Assembly: GCA_000431135.1 (NCBI GenBank)
Contig: HF987884.1
Span: forward strand, 850-21,023
Direction: 5' to 3'
Source: Clostridium sp. CAG:590
GTDB lineage: Bacteria; Bacillota; Clostridia; Lachnospirales; Lachnospiraceae
Length of the DNA: 20,174 bases
Both the position numbers and the translations under genes were made by a program. The stretch's first letter is position 1, and each line of letters starts with the position of its first letter. The notes under the pieces were generated by a model. The model saw nothing but the letters and a program-made list of their open reading frames with translations. It ran no database searches and had not been told where the DNA came from. Of the stretch, positions 15,433 through 20,174 are shown one piece after another.

Positions 15433-16473
15433 TTATTCCTCTCCATCTTCTGCATCTCCCACTTCGGTAAGTGGATATATATCACGAATGAGCTTGATCA
15501 GCTTGTCCTCATCCGCATAGAATTCTGTGTGCTCCAGACCGTCATTCAACGCCTTGCCAAGCTTCGTCTCCCCTTCCGGAGTGACCAGCCCTTTGTTCGT
15601 ATAGGTATTGACCTTCTTCGCAATACTGCTCAAAGTCTTGCTTCCCATATCCGTTGTCGAATACTCTGACAGTTCATTATACACACGGGTTACATACTTC
15701 TTATCCTTCGCCGCCTGTTCCTGCACTGTCTTCGCCATCGCATCCATGTAAGCTCTGTGCCGACGCATTCTTGAAGTGTTCTCACCGTCACCGATATCCA
15801 TCCGGTTATGTACGAATGTGTATGCCTGTTCATCACTAAGCTTCAGTGTTGTACCCGGCTTCATCTCCGGATCAATGGCTGTAAAATCATCTTCTATCGT
15901 AACCGTCACACCACCAACCGCATGGTTAAGCTCCGGTATTGCGTCCATCTTCAAAGCATAGTAACCGTCAATCGGTATTCCATGGAGAAACATGGATACC
16001 GTCTTCTCGGTATTCTCACAGCTCTCCATCTTACTGCCTCCATATGCATGTGCGCAACACATCTGAATGTCCGCACTCGCATAAGAGGTTCCATCAGCTA
16101 ATAGGAAGGGAACTTCCGTGATCGTATCACGGTTCAGTTGGATATACTGATATGTCTGATCGGTATCATCCACCACCAGCAACAGCATAAAATCTGCCAT
16201 TGATCCAACATAATCCTTACGTTCATCTGCCTCTTCATTGCCACTGTTATCGGTACCCATTACCAGATACGTCGACATCTCGTGGCTTAATTCATATATC
16301 TTACCATCTATATCAATCGGAAGTTCCTCTTCCTCATAGCTGTCATCTGTATCATCTGACTCAAAGATACCAATCCGGTTATCGATCAGCATCACGATCA
16401 GATAGATCACTGCAATTCCAAGTATCACAAGTCCGATCTGACCTGCAATCTTCATCTTCTGTCTTCGGTTCAT
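15433..16473 (-). CDS. LytR-CpsA-Psr (LCP) family glycopolymer ligase
   Basis: The 346-residue protein has one N-terminal membrane helix (about 8-30, KIAGQIGLVILGIAVIYLIV) and an extracellular LCP domain: YLVMGTDNSG (about 69-78), DFMLLLVVDDTD, IQLNRDTITEVP (catalytic Arg-Asp), HAYGGSKMESCENT, DGYYALKMDAIPELNHAVGGV and FVHNRMDIGDGENTSRMRRH, where the arginines bind the lipid pyrophosphate. LCP enzymes move the finished polymer from undecaprenyl-PP to peptidoglycan. The sequence near 37-50 is very acidic (ESDDTDDSYEEEE). The ATG overlaps the cpsB stop as ATGA, a coupled junction. In pneumococcus the LCP gene (cpsA) comes first, before cpsB; here cpsB leads. Confidence 0.93.
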   Translation of the reverse strand: MNRRQKMKIAGQIGLVILGIAVIYLIVMLIDNRIGIFESDDTDDSYEEEELPIDIDGKIYELSHEMSTYLVMGTDNSGNEEADERKDYVGSMADFMLLLVVDDTDQTYQYIQLNRDTITEVPFLLADGTSYASADIQMCCAHAYGGSKMESCENTEKTVSMFLHGIPIDGYYALKMDAIPELNHAVGGVTVTIEDDFTAIDPEMKPGTTLKLSDEQAYTFVHNRMDIGDGENTSRMRRHRAYMDAMAKTVQEQAAKDKKYVTRVYNELSEYSTTDMGSKTLSSIAKKVNTYTNKGLVTPEGETKLGKALNDGLEHTEFYADEDKLIKLIRDIYPLTEVGDAEDGEE

Positions 16474-17192
16474 ATCGATAGGATCCTTTCTCCCAATTCG
16501 TCGATCTCATCTAATCTTGCCTGTCCAAGCTTCTTAGCGATCACCTCGCGGCCTTGTGCAAGATTCGGAACTCTTGTCTCTGTATTATGACAATCACTTC
16601 CAAGCAGAACATCCCAGTCTTCCTTCAGGAACTTCATGCAGCGTCCCCGCTTCTTCCAGTTCAGAAAACTTCCTGCATTGATCTGTGCAGTGATTGGAAG
16701 ATCAAAGATCGCATTCCAGATGTCCTTCTTCTTCTGATAATCATAATAACGTTCTATATGTGCTAATATAATATGTAACTTCTGCTTATCAAGGATCTGT
16801 TCGACATTCTCTAACATATCCTTCGTCCATTGACAAAACGGCATCTCCAACAATATGGTATCGGTATCTCCCATACACAACTTCGGAAGCATCTCTGCCT
16901 TGCCAATCCCACCAAAATAATATACTTCTGCTCCCAGGTAAAAGACCGGAGCCTTCCGTCCCTGTTCGTCCATGGCTGCCTTGACTTTCTCATAAGCCTG
17001 CTGCCTTCTTGACAGAAACTTATCAACGGATATCCTGTCTGCATAAAAATGAGGAGTCGCAACGATTCTTCCAATTCCCTGATCAAGTTCTAACTTCATC
17101 ATATCCAAAGACTGTGCTGTACTCCTGCTTCCGTCATCGATGCCCGGCAATATATGGCTGTGAAAATCAATCAAACTCTGATTCTGTTCCAT
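16470..17192 (-). CDS. cpsB: CpsB-type PHP tyrosine phosphatase
   Basis: From ATG 17192 the protein has 240 residues and the metal-binding PHP pattern: DFHSHILPGIDDGSRS (His11, His13, Asp19-20), ATPHFYADR, a conserved Glu in LLEMPF, ILAHIERY and LLGSDCHN near the C-terminus. In pneumococcus CpsB is Mn-dependent, removes phosphate from the CpsD tyrosine tail and so resets polymer synthesis. An ORF opens at 17225 but the extra residues do not fit. GGAGGTGATC lies 6 nt before 17192, settling the start. It is the first gene after tandem promoters, so it heads the operon. The stop overlaps the next ATG by 4 nt. Confidence 0.93.
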   Translation of the reverse strand: MEQNQSLIDFHSHILPGIDDGSRSTAQSLDMMKLELDQGIGRIVATPHFYADRISVDKFLSRRQQAYEKVKAAMDEQGRKAPVFYLGAEVYYFGGIGKAEMLPKLCMGDTDTILLEMPFCQWTKDMLENVEQILDKQKLHIILAHIERYYDYQKKKDIWNAIFDLPITAQINAGSFLNWKKRGRCMKFLKEDWDVLLGSDCHNTETRVPNLAQGREVIAKKLGQARLDEIDELGERILSI

Positions 17193-17195
17193 ATT

Positions 17196-17205
17196 GATCA
17201 CCTCC
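17196..17205 (-). promoter_or_regulatory. Strong ribosome binding site of cpsB
   Basis: GGAGGTGATC on the minus strand matches the 16S anti-Shine-Dalgarno over ten bases and lies just upstream of ATG 17192. It decides against the longer frame starting at 17225. Confidence 0.85.
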
Positions 17206-17231
17206 ATGCATCTTCTCTCTATCACGATATC

Positions 17232-17244
17232 ATGTCATTGACAT
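17232..17244. repeat. Palindrome ATGTCA-T-TGACAT at the transcription start
   Basis: A perfect 13-nt palindrome with one central base lies where promoter P2 would begin transcription. A third ATGTCA copy is at 17272-17277, covering the P2 -35 box. Repeats placed over both the -35 and the start site look like regulator binding sites. No regulator gene is in the window. Confidence 0.4.
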
Positions 17245-17249
17245 CTGTT

Positions 17250-17278
17250 ACTATACATCTTTCTTCCAAGGATGTCAA
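17250..17278 (-). promoter_or_regulatory. Promoter P2 of the capsule operon
   Basis: TTGACA (17278-17273) and TATAGT (17255-17250) are 17 bp apart, a near-consensus housekeeping sigma promoter. Predicted start is near 17243, leaving about 50 nt of leader before cpsB. Confidence 0.65.
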
Positions 17279-17359
17279 CCAATTATATCATTTAATTAAC
17301 TGTAAATATTTTACACTCAAAATGACAATCCATTGAATTTCCTATATTTCGCAGGAGTT

Positions 17360-17387
17360 ATTATAGCATAACACCCATTTATTTCAA
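17360..17387 (-). promoter_or_regulatory. Promoter P1 of the capsule operon (extended -10)
   Basis: TTGAAA (17387-17382) lies 16 bp before a perfect TATAAT (17365-17360) that is preceded by TGC, an extended -10. Start would be near 17353, giving a leader of about 160 nt. It lies just past the terminator of the ACP cassette. Confidence 0.6.
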
Positions 17388-17411
17388 ACCATTTTCATAG
17401 GTAAATGGTTT
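17386..17411. repeat. Inverted repeat overlapping the P1 -35 box
   Basis: AAACCATTT (17386-17394) and AAATGGTTT (17403-17411) are perfect 9-bp arms around 8 nt. The lower arm shares two bases with the P1 -35 box, so a protein bound here could block or recruit polymerase. On the plus strand it is followed by TT and T-rich sequence, so it could also act as a weak plus-strand terminator, although no plus-strand gene ends here. Confidence 0.45.
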
Positions 17412-17451
17412 TTCACCTTTTTCCGTTTTTTGACTCGTCCATACATTTTTT

Positions 17452-17502
17452 ACAAAATAAAAGATTGCCATGCTTTTTATTTGGACAAAGTGCATAGCAA
17501 TC
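17452..17502 (-). terminator. Intrinsic terminator of the ACP/PPTase cassette
   Basis: GATTGCTATGC (17502-17492) pairs with GCATGGCAATC (17473-17463) in minus-strand RNA, one pair being G.U, and two more A-T pairs extend it with the flanking bases. The stem is followed at once by TTTTATTTTGT (17462-17452). Loop is 18 nt. In plus-strand RNA the G.U becomes a mismatch and no T tract follows, so the direction is clear. Confidence 0.75.
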
Positions 17503-17541
17503 TTCATACTCCCATAAAAGTGTCATTCATTTTCACAACAG

Positions 17542-17560
17542 AGCCGCATATCACGCAGCT
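17542..17560 (-). other. Small hairpin in the PPTase 3' region
   Basis: AGCTGC (17560-17555) pairs with GCGGCT (17547-17542), one G.U, around a 7-nt loop, 9 nt after the PPTase stop. No T tract follows. With the terminator 40 nt on, it may protect the 3' end of the message. Confidence 0.35.
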
Positions 17561-17566
17561 ATATTT

Positions 17567-18274
17567 CTACATAACGGATTGTTCCATTATATGCAGCTTC
17601 TCTACCGGGTTCTTCTGACATACCGAAACACAATACCCACCGGGTAAAAAAACACAGCTGCCATGTGCAAGAGGAATATCCTTGTCTGCGTTACCGGTAT
17701 CCGCATTGTCTGACACCGCATACACCACACAATACTCTCCCGGTTCATCCCATACGATCCGAAAAGAATTCAGGGGCACGCCCAGACCACTGCCTTCATA
17801 TTTCACATAAGCCTCTTTCATCGTCCAGTATCGAAGGAACATCCTGTTTTGCTGTTTCTCCTCTTCAAAGGACAGGATTCTGTCATATTCCTCTTTGCAG
17901 AAGAAACGTTTTGCAACCATCCGGTAATTGCGCTGTTTATATTCAATATCAATTCCTACCCGTTCATCACTGACTGCCAGCACCGCATATTGCCCGGAAT
18001 CCGACAGATTAAAGTCGATCCTCCCGGAAGCATTGGCAAGAAACGGGCGTCCTGCATCATTATAACTATATTGCTGTCGTTCCGCTTCGATTCCCGTCTC
18101 CTGTCGGATCACGGACTGTAAGAATGCACCGGTTAAGATCTTCTTCTTAGCCATTTGCTGGTTCGTCATCCGCTTGATCCGCTCCTGCCGTTCTATCGGC
18201 AGTTTCTTATAAAAAGCATGTGACTGCTCAGTTGAGCAGTCACAATTCACATTCATATAATAACAATGTAACAT
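17567..18274 (-). CDS. Sfp-type 4'-phosphopantetheinyl transferase
   Basis: The 235-residue protein carries the family signature: GRPFL (75-79), FNLSDSG (88-94), VGIDIE (106-111, Asp109 and Glu111 holding Mg) and RYWTMKEAYVKYEG (148-161, Trp150, Lys153, Glu154, Lys158). It moves the phosphopantetheine arm of CoA to a serine of a carrier protein, here most likely the orphan ACP two genes upstream. Length is normal for Sfp-type enzymes. One oddity: the usual FNxSHSG has Asp in place of His, a residue that in Sfp contacts CoA. Start 18274 has a weak AAGGCAAGG upstream. ATG 18256 has none. A terminator-like hairpin lies within the first 22 codons. Confidence 0.9.
   Translation of the reverse strand: MLHCYYMNVNCDCSTEQSHAFYKKLPIERQERIKRMTNQQMAKKKILTGAFLQSVIRQETGIEAERQQYSYNDAGRPFLANASGRIDFNLSDSGQYAVLAVSDERVGIDIEYKQRNYRMVAKRFFCKEEYDRILSFEEEKQQNRMFLRYWTMKEAYVKYEGSGLGVPLNSFRIVWDEPGEYCVVYAVSDNADTGNADKDIPLAHGSCVFLPGGYCVSVCQKNPVEKLHIMEQSVM
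18211..18244 (-). terminator. Terminator-like perfect hairpin inside the PPTase 5' coding region
   Basis: TGTGACTGCTCA (minus, 18244-18233) and TGAGCAGTCACA (18230-18219) are perfect 12-bp arms separated by 2 nt, folding as an 11-bp stem with an AGTT-type tetraloop. TGC and then TTTTT (18215-18211) follow, the layout of an intrinsic terminator. It lies over codons 11 to 22 of the PPTase. It could reduce PPTase transcription relative to the ACP genes, or slow ribosomes early in the frame. The T tract is short, so the strength is uncertain. Confidence 0.5.
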
Positions 18275-18319
18275 GGAACGTTACCTTGCCTTTCTCTCAA
18301 TCAATCGCTGATCAATTAA

Positions 18320-19366
18320 TTATAACTCATTGACAACATGACTAAGGATTGCCATCTCTTTTGCCTTTGCATCGTTCAGATAACCCTTGATTCTTGCACC
18401 GGCTTCAATCTCACCTGTAACAGAGATACGTACGAGTAAGTTTCTTGCAGCTAACATATTGTCTACCACAACTGCATACTCATCTAACAGATCCTGCTCA
18501 AACGGAATGACTTCATTCGCCATCAGATACTTCAAACGATCCAGCATTAACACCTTGTGATCGTATGCAATATGCAATGCACGAATATCGAAGTCCGGCT
18601 CTTCCTCATGAAGCTGCTTATCTACTCTGGCAAGTAATGCATCATACACATTCACACCGAATACCGTATCATCAAAACGATTACGCATCATACGGAAATG
18701 ATTCTTCGTATCATCCCCATTCAGATATTCCTTCAAGGTATCCCGGATCAATGATGCATCAATGTCATAGTAACGATTCTCTGTATTCTTCTGGATTACA
18801 TACAATCCACGGGTTCCCTTATAATCATCCTTAAATACATGATCTTCTCCGGCAGTCAGAGCATCAAATCCCTTCTTAACCTTATCGAAAGATACGGTTG
18901 TATAAGAATACTTATCCTTAAATGTAAAGTCACCAACATAGAATACTTCCTCATCCATATTATAACCATAGATAAATAATTCATGTGAGAACTTGTAATC
19001 TACACTGACATCACATAACATCTTGGCTTCATCAAATGCACCATATACATAACCGCCAAGATCAATCGTCTTCACGATGAAATCAATTACATCTCCACAA
19101 TAACTCTCAATCTGTGGCTTCGTGATCAGCGAAAAGATCAGATACGGACATTCCTTCATTGCACTGCTTCCCGGCATCATATCACATAATAAGATCTCAT
19201 CTCCGGTGGTATATTCCGCAATGTTATAGCAACGTAACTGGATATAGTTGCTATAGATCCATCTCTTTGCATTCTCATCATCCCCTAAAATAGAAAACAG
19301 GGTTGCATGCCACTGCCATGAAGTAACGGCAGGATACTTAACAGGTAATACTACTTTGTTCGCCAT
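18320..19366 (-). CDS. BtrH N-terminal-like protein (possible ACP-dependent acyltransferase)
   Basis: The 348-residue protein has no signal peptide or membrane helix. The N-terminal half (about 1-175) looks like the BtrH_N/C39-like fold: an aromatic VTSWQWHATLFSIL start and a central SVDYKFSHELFIYGYN (121-136) with a likely catalytic His128, followed by EEVFYVGDFTFKDKY. Several cysteines (46, 61, 73, 90, 118) could be the nucleophile, but none is certain. The rest (about 200-348) is helical with LHIAYDHKVLMLDRLKYLM. BtrH itself moves an acyl group from a carrier protein to an aminoglycoside. Sitting between an ACP and a PPTase supports a similar role on an unknown acceptor. AAGGAGG precedes the ATG. 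I recall the family rather than matching it, so certainty is moderate. Confidence 0.5.
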   Translation of the reverse strand: MANKVVLPVKYPAVTSWQWHATLFSILGDDENAKRWIYSNYIQLRCYNIAEYTTGDEILLCDMMPGSSAMKECPYLIFSLITKPQIESYCGDVIDFIVKTIDLGGYVYGAFDEAKMLCDVSVDYKFSHELFIYGYNMDEEVFYVGDFTFKDKYSYTTVSFDKVKKGFDALTAGEDHVFKDDYKGTRGLYVIQKNTENRYYDIDASLIRDTLKEYLNGDDTKNHFRMMRNRFDDTVFGVNVYDALLARVDKQLHEEEPDFDIRALHIAYDHKVLMLDRLKYLMANEVIPFEQDLLDEYAVVVDNMLAARNLLVRISVTGEIEAGARIKGYLNDAKAKEMAILSHVVNEL

Positions 19367-19385
19367 AATTATGTAACCTCCTTAG

Positions 19386-19634
19386 TTATTGTAACTTCTC
19401 TTCAATCAATTCCACCACGTCATTCAAATTCTCATACTTATTAAGAGCAAGTTCTCTATCATCAAATACAACATCAAACTCTTTCTCTGCATCCACGATC
19501 ACTTTGATCAGGGATACGGAATCCAAACCATCATCACTTAAAGATGCTGATGTATCAATGGCATTCTTATCAACTTCCGGTACCTCTTCTTCAATGATGT
19601 CCAATAACTTGTCTTTGATCTCTTTCTTTTCCAT
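19386..19634 (-). CDS. Acyl carrier protein
   Basis: The 82-residue, very acidic protein has the four-helix ACP pattern with DGLDSVSLIKVI, where Ser39 in the DSxS/L motif takes the phosphopantetheine arm. No FabD, FabF or NRPS/PKS modules are in the window, so this is a stand-alone carrier, unlikely to be the fatty-acid ACP of the cell. The PPTase and BtrH-like genes downstream would prime and use it. GGAGG lies 10 nt upstream. It starts after a 97-nt AT-rich gap with a possible promoter. Its acyl group is unknown. Confidence 0.9.
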   Translation of the reverse strand: MEKKEIKDKLLDIIEEEVPEVDKNAIDTSASLSDDGLDSVSLIKVIVDAEKEFDVVFDDRELALNKYENLNDVVELIEEKLQ

Positions 19635-19684
19635 ATATCTGTAACCTCCGTTATAATTTGCGCATGCTACACACCGCTATATAT

Positions 19685-19713
19685 ATTTTAATATGATTAT
19701 CCTCAATCTTCAA
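19685..19713 (-). promoter_or_regulatory. Possible promoter for the ACP cassette
   Basis: TTGAAG (19713-19708) and TAAAAT (19690-19685) are 17 bp apart, about 51 nt before the ACP start. The match is moderate and the region is AT-rich, so chance is possible. No terminator of the upstream gene is visible in the gap, so read-through is another way the ACP could be expressed. Confidence 0.4.
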
Positions 19714-19731
19714 CAAAAATTTTATAAATAT

Positions 19732-20174
19732 TTACTTATTTTCATTTAGTTGTTCTGCTTCTTCTTTTAACTTTTTATTTTTCCGGTTGCGGATCGCACG
19801 AAGCAGAATTCCATGTACCAGATTCGTATACAATAATGCACACAGAACCACTGCAACAACGCAGGCAATCACTGCTCCTTTTGAAAAATATTTGAGGTCT
19901 ACATGCACCGTTTCATTCAAATGGCAGAAGTTAAGGAATGGTGCAATGACCGCCTTATGTCCGACCGTCCACTGCGGAATAATGCCTGCCGCAATCTGCA
20001 CAATACCGACCAGCAGAAGTAAAACTTCTCCAAAACGATATGCCCTCCGATCATCTTTTCCTTTTGCCTGCGTAGAATCATCATCTACAAGCCGTTCTTC
20101 TTCCGATGTAAGAATACGAAGTTTCTCTTCCGGTTTGCTGATAAAGAATTTCATGAACACACGTAACACCGCCG
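19732..20174 (-). CDS. C-terminal part of a polytopic membrane protein (possibly ND5/NuoL-like), cut by window edge
   Basis: The frame is open to the window edge, with at least 146 codons visible. An apparent GTG at 20169 is inside the frame and need not be the start. After a short basic/acidic linker (ISKPEEKLRILTSEEERLVD) come two membrane segments, around VLLLLVGIVQIAAGIIP and AVIACVVAVVLCALLYT, and a very polar tail (RNRKNKKLKEEAEQLNENK). An L-R-V-F-x-x-F-F start, a linker and two final helices resemble the end of proton-pumping ND5/NuoL-type subunits, but this is a weak match and a transporter or acyltransferase remains possible. It shares strand with the ACP cassette, and a link to it is only inferred. 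Confidence 0.55.
   Translation of the reverse strand, partial: AVLRVFMKFFISKPEEKLRILTSEEERLVDDDSTQAKGKDDRRAYRFGEVLLLLVGIVQIAAGIIPQWTVGHKAVIAPFLNFCHLNETVHVDLKYFSKGAVIACVVAVVLCALLYTNLVHGILLRAIRNRKNKKLKEEAEQLNENK

Noticed and set aside
17193..17225. N-terminal extension of CpsB from 17225
   Set aside because: GGAGGTGATC lies directly before ATG 17192, and the residues before it do not resemble the family.
17282..17306. Third promoter with TATAAT at 17287-17282
   Set aside because: The only -35-like box (TTTACA) is 13 bp away, too close for a normal promoter.
1..20174. CRISPR array, tRNA, rRNA, intact insertion sequence or phage genes
   Set aside because: No regularly spaced repeats, no cloverleaf or rRNA-like sequence, and no transposase or integrase reading frame were found.

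Overview
The window looks like a low-to-mid GC Gram-positive anaerobe of the class Clostridia, most likely a gut Lachnospiraceae. This rests on gene content and order, strong AGGAGG-type ribosome binding sites, a Gram-positive style CpsB/CpsC/CpsD/LCP module and a ferredoxin-rich FrhB protein. No 16S or marker gene is present, so the family-level call is inference. Every supported gene lies on the minus strand, so transcription runs from high to low coordinates. No rRNA, tRNA, CRISPR array or intact mobile element was seen.

Region A (about 20174-17452) is a small ACP cassette: the tail of a polytopic membrane protein cut by the window edge, then an orphan acyl carrier protein, a protein resembling the BtrH N-terminal family, and an Sfp-type 4'-phosphopantetheinyl transferase. 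It ends at a convincing intrinsic terminator (17452-17502). The set suggests acyl loading on a dedicated carrier and transfer to an unknown acceptor.

Region B (about 17411-13075) begins with two tandem promoter-like sites and carries the conserved capsule/exopolysaccharide control and export module: CpsB-type PHP tyrosine phosphatase, LCP glycopolymer ligase, CpsC-type Wzz adaptor and CpsD-type BY-kinase with a ten-tyrosine tail. Next come a very lysine-rich secreted leucine-rich-repeat protein and a 220-nt non-coding leader with mutually exclusive hairpins and a terminator-like structure. The polyprenyl-phosphate sugar-1-P transferase (13074-11575) follows this leader and starts repeat-unit synthesis.

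Region C (about 11540-275) is a visibly AT-rich block (sample line 6301-6360 has 16 G/C in 60, against 29 in 60 for line 12001-12060). It holds the variable assembly genes: an Alg14/Alg13-like CpsF/CpsG pair, a GT4, a TTG-started Wzy polymerase, two GT2 enzymes, two PF05704 capsular glycosyltransferases, a Wzx flippase, a polysaccharide pyruvyl transferase and an FrhB-type iron-sulfur flavoprotein. Genes are tightly packed, with several overlaps. At the left edge a nucleotidyltransferase gene begins (MKTTLIIMAAG) after about 240 nt of non-coding or decayed sequence, so the locus probably continues beyond the window.

Taken together, this is a Wzx/Wzy-dependent capsule or exopolysaccharide locus: the repeat unit is built on undecaprenyl phosphate, decorated (probably with pyruvate ketals), flipped by Wzx, polymerised by Wzy under CpsB/C/D control and attached to the wall by LCP. 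The least ordinary elements are the polycationic LRR protein inside the operon, the structured leader downstream of it, and the ACP/BtrH-like/PPTase cassette with a terminator-like hairpin inside the PPTase reading frame.
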